From NCBI RefSeq assembly GCF_019891175.1, contig NZ_CP072600.1:4650001-4714000 (forward strand): a DNA stretch of 64,000 nucleotides. The letters are read 5' to 3'. The stretch is from Leptothermofonsia sichuanensis E412 (GTDB lineage Bacteria; Cyanobacteriota; Cyanobacteriia; Leptolyngbyales; Leptolyngbyaceae). Of this stretch, positions 43,562 to 52,723 are shown piece by piece (the first letter of the stretch is position 1; every line of letters begins with the position of its first letter). The position numbers were made by a program, and so were the translations under genes. The notes under the pieces are model-generated. The model was given only the letters and a program-made list of their open reading frames with translations. It was not told the origin of the DNA and made no database searches.

Positions 43562-46500
43562 ATGTTTTCCATGCTTTTACCCCATGTCTATCTGCGAGAA
43601 TTTATTCAGCCAGTTCCTACCTGCCTCGAAACTGCGGATTTGAGGACTGTGTTTGAGGCGTTCGGTTGGAATGACAGACAATCTCCGATCAAAGATCTCC
43701 TGCCGGACCGTCTGGTTTTAGTCGATGGACAGGGGTGCCCCACAGGGTTGGTGCGGCTCTCTCGATTGTTACCCCATCTATTGCGAAGAGGGCTGGTTGA
43801 GCAACAGCCTTCACTGAAGCAGGCTGGAAAGTCAGCGAACTTAACCGACCCTGCTCAACGAATTGAACCTTCGCTGGTTGAGCCAGTCAGAATCTGGGCA
43901 GGTGAACTAACAATTGAACAGTTTTTACTTGACTGCAATGCCCAGGTTCAGGCGGATGGTGTGATCATTGGCGATCGCGGAGAATACCTGGGAATACTTG
44001 ATCCCGCCCATTTGCTCCGGTTTTTGGCGATCCATTTAGCCAGACAATCGGCAATCCAGAAGGATGGCAGGAGTCAAGAGATTAGTGAACCTGCCATCCC
44101 TGAAGTGTCCACCCATGAGGCATCCCCCCGTGAATCGGATGCAACCAGACATCAGAAAACGTTGAGCTATCAGCAACGGCTGACAACCCGGCTGGCACAG
44201 CAGCTTCTGGCACAAAAGGAAGAGCTGACACAACAGGTTAAGTCCCAACAGGAGACGATTCACCAGCTTATGGAGCAGGCGGGCAAACATCAGACGGTGG
44301 GGTTATCGCTGATGCAGTCTCAGTTGCCCCAGACAGCTTTTCTGTCTTCTCCAGCGGGGGATCCGCTACCCCCACTGCTGCAATTGTTAGAGCAGTTGCC
44401 CTTACCGCTGATGCTCCAGGCTGGAGATGGGCAGGTGCTGGCACAAAATTCTGTCTGGCAACGGCAGGTAGAAGACTGGTTAGACTCCGACCGGATCCGC
44501 CAGGAAATGGTCAATCTGTTAGACGCACCCACCGATGCATCTACACAACCGGCAGACCTTTTAGCTAAAGGGGGTGAGTCCGGGTTGACTGCAAGCTGGT
44601 GTCATCTTGGCTCCAAACCAGGCACCTGTATTTGCTCCTGCCCACTGAAAAATGGTCAGGAACAGGTGTTTCAATTTGTCAAAATTCCAGTGGGGAGTCT
44701 GGCATCTCCTTCGAAGAGTGGGGCGATCGCAACCCTGCCAGCCCCTCATCCTGCGCCCCACACTGTTGTTGAGGAGGCGGTTTTCGCCCAACCCCTGTGT
44801 CTGGCATCCCCCACTCCAGCCATGCCACAGGCTCCGGTTGCGCCGGCAGGACTGGTTAATCCAATTTACTCCAGCCGGTCAGAGCCTGAACCAGGCCAGC
44901 CAGCCAGTCCGCCCGGCTCGAACACCCTATGGCTCGTACTGGCACAGGACATTACAGAGCAACAGCAATTGGCCAGGGAATTGACGGCTAAAAACGTAGA
45001 TCTGATTCACCTGAACCGGTTGAAAGACGAGTTTCTGGCATGTATCAGCCATGAACTGCGCACTCCCCTGACTGCCGTTTTAGGTTTATCCAGTCTGCTG
45101 AAAGACCAGACTCTGGGCGAAATGAATCAGCGTCAGGTGCACTATGCCCAACTCATTTATCAGAGCGGTCGGCACCTGATGGCAGTCGTGAATGACATTC
45201 TGGATTTAACTCGGATGGAAACCGGGCAGTTTGACCTGGTTTCAGAACCCGTTGATATTAGAAGCGTTTGCAGTCGGGCATTTGAGCAGGCACAGCAGTT
45301 GCGGTTATTAGATGAGAAACAGAGCCTGGACGAGAACAACCCGTTGCCAGCCTTTTCGTTAGAAGTAGAATCTGGGCTGGAGACGATCGTGGCTGATGGA
45401 CAACGCCTGCGCCAGATGTTATTCCATCTCCTGAGCAATGCTCTCAAATTCACAGAACCCGACAAGCAAATTGGGCTGAGAGTGAACCGCTGGGGCGGCT
45501 GGATTGCCTTCACCGTCTGGGATGAGGGGATTGGGATTCCAGCGGAGAAGCAACATCTGGTTTTCCAGAAATTTCAACAGCTAGAAAATCCCCTGACCCG
45601 TCGCTTTGAGGGCACTGGCCTGGGTTTAGTCCTGACTCAACGACTGGCGCGTTTGCATGGGGGGGATGTCAGCTTTCTTTCAAAGGAAGGGCAGGGGAGC
45701 CAGTTTACCATATTGCTGCCGCCCAGTCCGCCAGGGAAGTCAGCGATCGCGGTTAGCCGGGATGAACTGGATCCGGCACAGAATATCTATCCTGGTGGTC
45801 GAGTTGAGTTGAATGCCCCCCGCCCCCCGGCAGTGCCCTGGCATTCAGTCCATCAGGCCCCTATCCATCTCAATTCTCTACAGGATAAATTACGTCAACG
45901 CCTGGTATTGATTGTGGAAGCGGCTCCTCCGTTCATTGAAACGCTGACTGAACAACTGATAGGGCTGGGCTATCGGGTGGTGATTGCCCGGTCAGGAACG
46001 GAAGCCTTAGAAAAGGCTCGTCGTCTGCAACCCTGCACGATTTTCTTGAACCCGATTCTGCCGCTACTGTCTGGATGGGATGTGCTAACTCTGTTAAAGT
46101 CCAGCCCTGAAACCCGCCAAATTCCAGTCGTGATGATGGCGACCAAAGTGGATGAAACCCATACTCACCAGAATCGTGCGGATGGCTGGCTCAGTTTGCC
46201 GGTTCAGGTAAAAGCCCTGCGTCAAACCTTAGGGCAACTGAGGGCTGAACCAGAGGATTCTGTCTCTCCCAATCGTTCATCTAACCGGTTGACCATTCTT
46301 CGCCTCAGTCCCGGTGTCTGGAGCAATCATCAACGGGCGATCGCCACGGCTGACCTGACCCACCTTTTTCATTCCCATCACTACCACATCCTGGAAGCCG
46401 ATGATCTGGAGCAGGCAGAACTCCTGGCGCGCGTCTGGAAGCCAAACATTGTTTTGCTGGATGGCACCCCCATCGATGCTACCCTTTACTTCCAGCAGTT

Positions 46501-47158
46501 TAGCCAGCAGACCTTTCTGTCATCATTGCCGCTGGTTACCCTGAATCAGGAAACAACCCAGGCAGCCAACCAGATGCCGGGGTTGCTGGTATTTCCCTGT
46601 CTGGCGGCATTGGTCCCATCCCCTGCAACCCGGAACGAAATAGAAACTTCTGCCCTGCTCCAGGTGATTCAGATTGCAGCTGGTTATGCCTGGCGACCTT
46701 CTATTCTGGCACTGAACCTGGCAACGCTCCCAGCTACGCCTGAAGATGCCCTCCCCATGGCACCTGATCAAACACTGGGGAAGGGGCTGAAAGAAGGAGA
46801 ATGGCTACAGGCATTAACCCAGTATCTGCAAACCGCTGGTTTGCGGGGACTGACTGGCCGCTGCTGGCAGGAAGTTTTGCAGCAGGTGAAGTCTCAAAGC
46901 ATTGACCTGCTGTTAATTTGCTGGACAGAAGTAGAGCCTCAAGCCAGGACGCTGGAAATGCTCTCTGCCCTCCGCCAATTAGGGGAAAAGCCCCCCATTT
47001 TGGTGTTGGATCACCGCGATCGCGAAGCTGGTAATCTTCAATCTCCAGTCGTGACGACTCTACCCATCATCCTGCAACAACTGGCAACCCAAATCCTGCC
47101 CCCTTCCCTGCCGATGGAATCCCTTCTGAAGGAGATTTATAAAGTTTTGAGGGGATGA
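43562..47158 (+). CDS. Hybrid sensor histidine kinase with CBS-like N-terminus and degenerate receivers
   Basis: In this 1198-residue protein, residues ~15-180 look like a CBS-domain pair (DLLPDRLVLVDGQGCPTGLV and VIIGDRGEYLGILDPAHLL). A coiled coil (~195-245) and a PAS-like stretch interrupted by a Pro/Ala-rich linker (~380-460) follow. The kinase core has the H-box SHELRTPLTAVLG (about 496), N-box LLSNALKFTE, DEGIGIP and GTGLGLVL. Then come two receiver-like domains. In the first, the phospho-Asp position reads IFLNPILPLLSG (Asn, about 826) and the acidic pocket is VEAAPP. The second keeps LLDGTPID but lacks other residues. It is divergent from kaiA. A clock link is suggested by position only. 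Confidence 0.85.
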   Translation: MFSMLLPHVYLREFIQPVPTCLETADLRTVFEAFGWNDRQSPIKDLLPDRLVLVDGQGCPTGLVRLSRLLPHLLRRGLVEQQPSLKQAGKSANLTDPAQRIEPSLVEPVRIWAGELTIEQFLLDCNAQVQADGVIIGDRGEYLGILDPAHLLRFLAIHLARQSAIQKDGRSQEISEPAIPEVSTHEASPRESDATRHQKTLSYQQRLTTRLAQQLLAQKEELTQQVKSQQETIHQLMEQAGKHQTVGLSLMQSQLPQTAFLSSPAGDPLPPLLQLLEQLPLPLMLQAGDGQVLAQNSVWQRQVEDWLDSDRIRQEMVNLLDAPTDASTQPADLLAKGGESGLTASWCHLGSKPGTCICSCPLKNGQEQVFQFVKIPVGSLASPSKSGAIATLPAPHPAPHTVVEEAVFAQPLCLASPTPAMPQAPVAPAGLVNPIYSSRSEPEPGQPASPPGSNTLWLVLAQDITEQQQLARELTAKNVDLIHLNRLKDEFLACISHELRTPLTAVLGLSSLLKDQTLGEMNQRQVHYAQLIYQSGRHLMAVVNDILDLTRMETGQFDLVSEPVDIRSVCSRAFEQAQQLRLLDEKQSLDENNPLPAFSLEVESGLETIVADGQRLRQMLFHLLSNALKFTEPDKQIGLRVNRWGGWIAFTVWDEGIGIPAEKQHLVFQKFQQLENPLTRRFEGTGLGLVLTQRLARLHGGDVSFLSKEGQGSQFTILLPPSPPGKSAIAVSRDELDPAQNIYPGGRVELNAPRPPAVPWHSVHQAPIHLNSLQDKLRQRLVLIVEAAPPFIETLTEQLIGLGYRVVIARSGTEALEKARRLQPCTIFLNPILPLLSGWDVLTLLKSSPETRQIPVVMMATKVDETHTHQNRADGWLSLPVQVKALRQTLGQLRAEPEDSVSPNRSSNRLTILRLSPGVWSNHQRAIATADLTHLFHSHHYHILEADDLEQAELLARVWKPNIVLLDGTPIDATLYFQQFSQQTFLSSLPLVTLNQETTQAANQMPGLLVFPCLAALVPSPATRNEIETSALLQVIQIAAGYAWRPSILALNLATLPATPEDALPMAPDQTLGKGLKEGEWLQALTQYLQTAGLRGLTGRCWQEVLQQVKSQSIDLLLICWTEVEPQARTLEMLSALRQLGEKPPILVLDHRDREAGNLQSPVVTTLPIILQQLATQILPPSLPMESLLKEIYKVLRG

Positions 47159-47212
47159 GGAGAAATTGGGGATGGGGTGTCAGGGCGATCGCCCCTGGTG
47201 TAGATACTGAGA

Positions 47213-48523
47213 GTGAGTAAAATCGCCAACCATACCATTTTGGATTTGCGATTTCAGGTTGTAGAAGTCTCACAACGCTATATTCGTGTAATGGATATTC
47301 TGAAGTCTGCCTCACCTGAAACTTCTGGCTTTTATCCCGTTCGGCTGAATCCCTTGTTGCTCTGGTTTACTCAGACAATTGCAATTCCCGGATCTCGATG
47401 GCGATACTGGCTTGATCTACAGATTGATTCGGACGATTTAAGGCGTTTACAAGATCTGAAAGGCAAGCGGCGATTACTTTTGCCGAACCACCCCACCTTT
47501 CAAGACCCCATTGTGGTTTTCCTGTTGTCAGCCAGGTTACATCAAACTTTCTACTATCTGGCAGCCTATGAGTCATTTAAGGGGCTTCTGGGATGGTTTT
47601 TGCAGCGGGTCGGTGCCTACTCCATCCGGCGGGGGATAGCCGATCGCCCCAGTATCGCCTACACGTTAGAGTTACTGGCACAACCGGACTGTTGTCTGGT
47701 CATCTTTCCAGAGGGGGGGTGCTCCTTTCAAAATGACACGGTGATGCCCTTTCGCTCTGGTGGAGTGCAAATGGCATTTCAGGCCCTGAGTCGATTTGCC
47801 AGACGGGGTGAGGCACTACCCGATTTTTATGTGGTGCCCATCAGCATCAAGTATCGCTACACCCAGGATATGACTTCGACAATCCAGACCAGTCTGAGTC
47901 AGTTAGAAGCCCAGTTACACCTGCCGGGAACTGGAGGTCCTTATGAGCGGTTACGGGCGATCGCAAAACAGGTGTTAGTTAACCTGGAACAGGAATATGG
48001 GTTCCAGACTTCTCAAATTGAACACCAGTCCTGGAATGACCGGATTATTGCCCTCAAAAGCCATGTTTTGCAGGAATGTCAACAACGTTTATCGATGCAG
48101 GCTTCACCAGGAGAACCTATTCGAGAACAGGTTTATCGTATTCAGTATGCTCTTCAAACCAGAGAAGAATTGTTGGAGGAGAGGACTGACCAGGAAGCCC
48201 AGGAAAGCATGTGGACCCTGGAAGCTGTGCAAAAGGCAATGTTTCGGTTACTCAATTTTGATGCCATTAATGACGGTTACATCGCAGAAAATCCAACTCA
48301 GGAGCGATTTTTAGACACGCTGATTCGCCTGGAGCGAGAAGTCTTTAACATCGATCAACCATCCCCAAAAGGGCATCGTCAAGCCAGGGTAAAGATTGGC
48401 AATCCGATTAATCTTAAAGATTTTTTTGAAGACTATCAGCAAAACCGTAGCCTTACGATTAATCAACTGGTGGTAACAATTCAGCAGACGGTTCAAAACA
48501 ATTTAGATCAATTGAGTAATTGA
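47213..48523 (+). CDS. PlsC-type 1-acyl-glycerol-3-phosphate acyltransferase family protein
   Basis: The 436-residue product (GTG start, with an alternative ATG at 47291) carries the acyltransferase motifs LLPNHPTFQDP (HX4D, about residue 95) and VIFPEGGCSF (FPEG, about 164). These are the catalytic and glycerol-phosphate binding blocks of lysophosphatidate acyltransferases. It is longer than bacterial PlsC (about 240): the C-terminal ~200 residues form an extra helical part found in some cyanobacterial homologues. It has no clear transmembrane helix beyond a weak N-terminal hydrophobic stretch. Lipid or lipopolysaccharide-type acylation is inferred. It begins 54 bases after the hybrid kinase and may follow it in one transcript. 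Confidence 0.85.
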   Translation: MSKIANHTILDLRFQVVEVSQRYIRVMDILKSASPETSGFYPVRLNPLLLWFTQTIAIPGSRWRYWLDLQIDSDDLRRLQDLKGKRRLLLPNHPTFQDPIVVFLLSARLHQTFYYLAAYESFKGLLGWFLQRVGAYSIRRGIADRPSIAYTLELLAQPDCCLVIFPEGGCSFQNDTVMPFRSGGVQMAFQALSRFARRGEALPDFYVVPISIKYRYTQDMTSTIQTSLSQLEAQLHLPGTGGPYERLRAIAKQVLVNLEQEYGFQTSQIEHQSWNDRIIALKSHVLQECQQRLSMQASPGEPIREQVYRIQYALQTREELLEERTDQEAQESMWTLEAVQKAMFRLLNFDAINDGYIAENPTQERFLDTLIRLEREVFNIDQPSPKGHRQARVKIGNPINLKDFFEDYQQNRSLTINQLVVTIQQTVQNNLDQLSN

Positions 48524-48551
48524 TTGAGATGAGCCGCTAAAGATCATCAGT

Positions 48552-49458
48552 GGTGCGTCAGATTATTGTTGGAAAGGAGAGGATCTCCTGCCAACTCCAA
48601 CGATGGTCAGTCAATCCTGCTCGTTGTGCCGCTGTGGTCTTGTAGCGACTGTGCTGCCAGATCCCGTTGAAATAACTCACCACTAACCGTCGTCACTTTC
48701 GTCTGCTCCCAGACTTTGCCAAACTTGTTCTACTGACGATGCCACCGTCGTGTCTGCTGCCTGACAATTCCGTTGGTACGCTCTAACCATTGCCTCTGGT
48801 CTTTGCCGATGTCGTGTTCTATCTCAAGCGGAAGCACCCGCTCATATCCGCCCCACTCATCACTATTCCACTGCTTGCAATTTGTCTGACCCTCGGTACT
48901 CACGATCAATGCCTCTAGCAGTTCATCGCAGTTCATCAGTGTGTTTCCCCACTCGTGCGGCCAGGATTAACCCACTCGAATCTGCTAAGCTCATGGCAAT
49001 CCAACCGTCTCCGACTTTGAGTTCTTCAGGCAACCATCGCTTCCTTTTTTTTTGCACGAATGACCACATCTCATCGCCGCTCACCTCTCCGGTTTCCACG
49101 CTTTCCACCTGGTCGTTGTGGACAAGCAAGGCTCTAGAACTCGATGCGCGATGATGCTGACCACAGGGTTGTATGCCAGTCCACTGATGCGACTGATGCC
49201 TCGTAAGCTGGTGCCTTCACTATGAGCCTGTAGCACTGGGTCCATTTGCTCTGGATGGGTGTGCCGATAGTATTAAAGGGTGTCAAAGCTTTCAGAGAAA
49301 GTTTGTTTGCAGTTGGGGCAGAAATAGCGTTGATGTCCATTGGGCATTTGCCGTGTTTGTGGGGCTTGGGGTGACCGCAGAGCCGACATTCCATTGCTTC
49401 AGTCCAGTTGTGAGGATTGCTCTACCTTACCAAACCCACATTATCTTGAGGCACTACC
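48552..49458. mobile_element. IS1-family element, decayed copy
   Basis: The left end GGTGCGTCAGATTATTGTTGG and the right end, read inward as GGTAGTGCCTCAAGATAATG, form imperfect inverted repeats that begin with GGT as IS1-family ends do. Between them the minus strand codes for IS1-type transposase pieces in several frames. The element separates the backbone from the small-gene block. Confidence 0.65.
48730..49394 (-). pseudogene. IS1-family transposase remnant
   Basis: The minus-strand start MECRLCGHPKPHKHGK is the zinc-finger beginning of an IS1 InsA protein. The frame then shifts: the neighbouring frame reads GHQRYFCPNCKQTFSESFDTL and then hits TAA. Further on, SGDEMWSFVQKKRKRW (around 49070) is the DDE start of InsB, and SDEWGGYERVLPLEIEHDIG with QWLERTNGIVRQQTRRW (48730-48880) is its catalytic end. 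At least two frameshifts and a nonsense codon make it non-functional. It is a different IS1 subtype from the intact one near 62.3 kb. Confidence 0.8.
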
Positions 49459-49526
49459 AGATGGAGTGTTTACACAAAAGTTCATCAAAACGATGAAATG
49501 TGACCTTGACAGATCAAAGTAGTACA

Positions 49527-49560
49527 TTTAACCTATTAGTTAATTAACTGCGCGGTTAAA
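49527..49560. promoter_or_regulatory. Long dyad operator for the ArsR-type regulator
   Basis: The sequence is an extended palindrome: TTTAACC (49527-49533), four bases, the perfect 12-mer AGTTAATTAACT (49538-49549), four bases, then GGTTAAA (49554-49560). It ends six bases before the GTG of the ArsR-family gene. Such dyads are bound by ArsR dimers, so autoregulation is likely. Confidence 0.7.
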
Positions 49561-49566
49561 TTTCAA

Positions 49567-49896
49567 GTGTCTACGGATTCCCTGAGTGTCACCCTTGCTG
49601 CCCTCGCTGACCCCACCCGTCGAGCAATTTTAGCGCAACTTGCTCAGGGAGAAGCGACCGTCACAGAACTCGCCGAACCCTTTGAGATGAGCCTACCTGC
49701 CATCTCCAAACATCTCAAAGTATTGGAACGTGCTCAACTGATTACCCGTAGCCGAGATGCCCAATGGCGACCCTGCCACCTCAATCCGGAACCGCTGAAG
49801 GATTTAGCAGACTGGCTGGAACGCTATCGCCAATTTTGGGAACACAGTTTCGATCGCCTGGATGAATATTTACAAGAATTACAGGCAACTGAATAA
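49567..49896 (+). CDS. ArsR-family winged-helix transcriptional regulator
   Basis: In this 109-residue repressor-type protein, ALADPTRRAILAQLAQGEATVTELAEPFEMSLPAISKHLKVLERAQLITRSRDAQWRPCHLNPEPL covers the whole winged helix, with the recognition helix in SLPAISKHLKVL. There are no Cys-containing metal sites (no ELCVCDL motif). It belongs instead to the SdpR/YczG-like branch that is usually paired with SRPBCC, DUF1428 or VOC genes, just as seen downstream. The GTG start directly follows a strong dyad operator. The C-terminal WLERYRQFWEHSFDRLDEYL helix is typical of this branch. Confidence 0.92.
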   Translation: MSTDSLSVTLAALADPTRRAILAQLAQGEATVTELAEPFEMSLPAISKHLKVLERAQLITRSRDAQWRPCHLNPEPLKDLADWLERYRQFWEHSFDRLDEYLQELQATE

Positions 49897-49972
49897 ACCT
49901 GGAATCGCAAAAATCATGTGATTCGTGAATTGCACAGACAAACATTGCAACCCTATTGCAAGGAGAAATCCC

Positions 49973-50338
49973 ATGCCTTACGTTGATGGTTTTGTTTTAG
50001 CGGTTCCTACAGCTAACAAAGAAGTTTACAAGCAATATGCAGAGGACGCAGCGATTATATTTAAGGAACACGGGGCACTCAAGGTGGTCGAATGTTGGGG
50101 TGATGACGTTCCTGAAGGTAAAGTTACATCATTTCCTTTAGCCGTTCAGCGTCAGGCAGACGAAACAGTTTGCTTTGCCTGGATTGTGTGGCCCTCACCC
50201 GAAGTCAGAGATGAGGGCATGAAGAAAGTCATGGCAGACCCACGCAGTATGCAGCCTGAAAAGAATCCGAATGCTGAAATGCCGTTCGATGGCAAGCGGA
50301 TGATCTATGGCGGCTTCGAGATGGTTGTTGATGTGTAG
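49973..50338 (+). CDS. DUF1428 domain protein
   Basis: The 121-residue product starts at ATG 49973, with AAGGAGA seven to eight bases upstream. The MPYVDGFVLAVPTANKEVYKQYA beginning and GALKVVECWGDDVPEGKVTSFPLAV, then RMIYGGFEMVVDV at the end, are the DUF1428 pattern, a small ferredoxin-like alpha/beta fold related to dimeric barrels. No function is proven. It commonly occurs beside ArsR and VOC genes, as here. It lies 76 bases after the regulator gene. Confidence 0.92.
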   Translation: MPYVDGFVLAVPTANKEVYKQYAEDAAIIFKEHGALKVVECWGDDVPEGKVTSFPLAVQRQADETVCFAWIVWPSPEVRDEGMKKVMADPRSMQPEKNPNAEMPFDGKRMIYGGFEMVVDV

Positions 50339-50385
50339 CTTTTGAAATCAGCGACTTAAAGATAGAGATTTAACCGGAGAATCCA

Positions 50386-50874
50386 ATGCTAACAACTCAA
50401 AAAATTGTCCCTTGTTTGTGGTTTAATGGCGACGCTGAAGAAGCAGCTAAATTCTATGTCTCGCTGCTGCCAGATTCGCGCATCGATCGTATTTTGAAGT
50501 CTCCTGCTGACACGCCGAGTGGACCCGCTGGCATGGTCTTGACGGTCGAATTCACTTTGGCTGGTATGCAATACGTGGGGCTAAACGGTGGCCCGCAGTT
50601 TCCGTTCACTGAGGCTGTGTCGTTTCAAATCCATTGTGATGACCAGCCTGAAGTCGATCGCCTGTGGGCTGCCCTTGCAGAGGGTGGATCAGAAGTCGCC
50701 TGCGGATGGGTCAAAGATCGGTGGGGACTTTCCTGGCAGATCGTTCCAACTCGGATGATCGAATTACTCAACGATCGCGACACGGAACGCGCACGACGAG
50801 CGCAGGAAGCAATGATGAAAATGGTAAAGATTGACATTGCCACAATTGAGCGTGCAGCAGACGGAATCAGTTAG
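50386..50874 (+). CDS. VOC-family protein (PhnB / 3-demethylubiquinone methyltransferase-like)
   Basis: The 162-residue product begins QKIVPCLWFNGDAEEAAKFYVSLLPDSRI, includes FTLAGMQYVGLNGGPQFPFTEAVSFQIHCDDQPEVDRLW, and has KDRWGLSWQIVP near the end. This is the PhnB-like branch of the vicinal-oxygen-chelate superfamily. The name 3-demethylubiquinone methyltransferase attached to such proteins is historical and not supported by any SAM site. The extra C-terminal helix (ARRAQEAMMKMVKID) is usual. It sits 47 bases after the DUF1428 gene on the same strand. Confidence 0.9.
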   Translation: MLTTQKIVPCLWFNGDAEEAAKFYVSLLPDSRIDRILKSPADTPSGPAGMVLTVEFTLAGMQYVGLNGGPQFPFTEAVSFQIHCDDQPEVDRLWAALAEGGSEVACGWVKDRWGLSWQIVPTRMIELLNDRDTERARRAQEAMMKMVKIDIATIERAADGIS

Positions 50875-50938
50875 CCATCAGAAACTGGAATGCGGGTAAC
50901 ACGCGATCGCCTGAATGACTATCTAAAAGGAATCAACA

Positions 50939-51553
50939 ATGGCTGAACTGACTTTAACAACGTTTTTGACCCTGGATGGAGTGATGCAGGCTGCCGGTGG
51001 CCCAAGTGAAGATACAACTGGCGACTTTCCTCACGGGGGTTGGTTGGTTCCCCATGCTGATGAGGAAATGGGAAAGACAATGGATGACATTTTCTCGAAA
51101 GCAGAAGCATTCCTACTGGGACGTACCACCTACGACATTTTCGCTGCTTACTGGCCCCGCATCACCGACACAGACGAACTCGTTGCCAACCAATTGAATT
51201 CATTACCAAAGTATGTCGCTTCGCGCACACGGACAACCTTTGATTGGTATGGCTCCTCACTCATTCAGGATGTTGTTGGGGAAGTCGGCGAACTGAAGCA
51301 ACGTTATTCAGGCGAAATTCAGGTTCACGGCAGTTGTGGACTTGCTCAGACACTGATTCAGCATGACCTGATTGACGAATATCGATTACTCATCTTTCCT
51401 GTAATACTTGGAACTGGCAAACGACTTTTCGGTTCTGGCACTGTTCCATCCATGCTGAAACTCGTCAGTTCCAGCAATACAAGCAAAGGCACTATTGTCA
51501 GTGTCTACCGTCGTGCAGGAAAACTTCAGACTGGTTCGTTCGCCCTTGATTGA
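50939..51553 (+). CDS. Dihydrofolate-reductase-like (RibD C-terminal) protein
   Basis: This 204-residue protein of the YwjB/YyaP type starts MAELTLTTFLTLDGVMQAAGGPSEDTTGDFPHGGW, continues with AEAFLLGRTTYDIFAAYWP, and carries the NADPH-site region VHGSCGLAQTLIQHDLIDEYRLLIFPVILGTGKRLF. The fold is that of DHFR/RibD reductases. The natural substrate is unknown. A RibD deaminase domain is absent, so it is not the riboflavin enzyme. AAGGA precedes the ATG at about 10 bases. It has the same orientation as its neighbours, with a 64-base gap that contains a HIP1 octamer. Confidence 0.9.
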   Translation: MAELTLTTFLTLDGVMQAAGGPSEDTTGDFPHGGWLVPHADEEMGKTMDDIFSKAEAFLLGRTTYDIFAAYWPRITDTDELVANQLNSLPKYVASRTRTTFDWYGSSLIQDVVGEVGELKQRYSGEIQVHGSCGLAQTLIQHDLIDEYRLLIFPVILGTGKRLFGSGTVPSMLKLVSSSNTSKGTIVSVYRRAGKLQTGSFALD

Positions 51554-51573
51554 CCTCAAGAAAAAGCTGTTAT

Positions 51574-51601
51574 CCATGACCTATCAAAGCCTGAAGGTCA
51601 T
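51574..51601. terminator. Inverted repeat between two small genes
   Basis: ATGACCT and AGGTCAT pair around a loop of about 12 bases (near 51576-51602) after the DHFR-like gene. It could end or punctuate the transcript. There is no T run, so this is weak. Confidence 0.3.
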
Positions 51602-51649
51602 GATTAAATTACTCACTGTTCAGACCAGAAATACACCATTGGAGAAACC

Positions 51650-52093
51650 ATGTCTAAGCAAATTTTTGTGAACCTACCTGTGAAAGACCTCAATCAATCT
51701 GTGGAGTTCTTTACGAAACTCGGATTTAGTTTCAACCCTCAGTTCACTGATGAAACAGCGACTTGTATGATTGTGAGTGAGAACATCTTTGTCATGCTAT
51801 TGACTCATGACAAATTCAAATCGTTTACACCCAACGCCATTTGCGACGCAACGAAAAGCACTGAAGTATTAGTGAGTTTGTCGAGTGAAAGTCGAACCGC
51901 TGTTGATGAGATGGTGAGCAACGCGATCGCGGCTGGCGGCAAAACCTACAACGAACCACAAGATCACGGGTTTATGTATGCGCATGGTTTTCAGGATTTA
52001 GATGGACACATTTGGGAAATCGTGTATATGGAACCCAGTGCCATCCAATCTGGCGAACCCCCAACAGAGCAATACGCGGACGCATCACACTGA
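51650..52093 (+). CDS. VOC-family glyoxalase/bleomycin-resistance-like protein
   Basis: The 147-residue product has the two beta-alpha-beta-beta-beta modules of a VOC protein: KQIFVNLPVKDLNQSVEFFTKLGFSF in the first, and AGGKTYNEPQDHGFMYAHGFQDLDGHIWEIVYM in the second. The last block is the usual metal-side motif with His and Glu. The substrate is unknown. Members of this branch are often annotated as lactoylglutathione lyases without evidence. The gene contains a HIP1 octamer (around 51926), so it has lived in cyanobacterial genomes for some time. It ends 11 bases before the SRPBCC gene, suggesting cotranscription. Confidence 0.9.
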   Translation: MSKQIFVNLPVKDLNQSVEFFTKLGFSFNPQFTDETATCMIVSENIFVMLLTHDKFKSFTPNAICDATKSTEVLVSLSSESRTAVDEMVSNAIAAGGKTYNEPQDHGFMYAHGFQDLDGHIWEIVYMEPSAIQSGEPPTEQYADASH

Positions 52094-52104
52094 GAGAGTT
52101 GAAC

Positions 52105-52569
52105 ATGAGCATGAATAATGTTACGACAATCCAGGATCGGCAACTTACGATCACTCGCCTGTTTGATGCGCCTCGAAGCCTGGTGTTCAAAGTTTGGACT
52201 CAACCCGAACACTTTTCTCGCTGGTTAGGCCCAAAGGACTTTACGACCATCGGCTGCCAGATGAATGTGCAGGTTGGCGGGATGTATCGAGCCTGTATTC
52301 GCTCCCCTGAAGGCACCGACTATTGGATGCAGGGCATCTATCGCGAAATCATTGAGCCAGAGCGCTTAGTGTTCACCTTTGCCTGGGAAGATGAGAACAG
52401 CCAGCCTAAACATGAAACGCTGGTGGCTGTAACGTTTGAGGAACAGGGCAACAAAACGTTGATGACGTTCCAGCAAGCCATCTTTGAATCGATTGAATCG
52501 CGGGATTCTCACAACACAGGTTGGTCAGAATGTTTCGATCGCCTTGCGACCTATTTAACAGCATTTTGA
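52105..52569 (+). CDS. SRPBCC (AHSA1-like) domain protein
   Basis: The start at ATG 52105 (MSMNNVTTIQDR) gives 154 residues. The frame is open upstream into the VOC gene, but that part is unrelated. The RLFDAPRSLVFKVWTQPEHFSRWLGP beginning, GGMYRACIRSPEGTDYWMQGIYREIIEPERLVFTFAW middle and GWSECFDRLATYL end are the AHSA1/START-like signature, a hydrophobic-ligand cavity fold. Genes of this type are classic partners of ArsR regulators like the one at 49567. The ligand is unknown. Confidence 0.92.
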   Translation: MSMNNVTTIQDRQLTITRLFDAPRSLVFKVWTQPEHFSRWLGPKDFTTIGCQMNVQVGGMYRACIRSPEGTDYWMQGIYREIIEPERLVFTFAWEDENSQPKHETLVAVTFEEQGNKTLMTFQQAIFESIESRDSHNTGWSECFDRLATYLTAF

Positions 52570-52723
52570 GGTAAGAGAAATGGAAATAGAGACCGAAAGT
52601 AGAACAGATACATACTGCTTCGTGATTACGATTTCAGCGATGTCATTATTACCGAAACCCAAAACGTAACGATTTGAAGCTTTTTCCAAAAAAACACTGT
52701 CATTGCAAAATTGAGAGGTTCAT

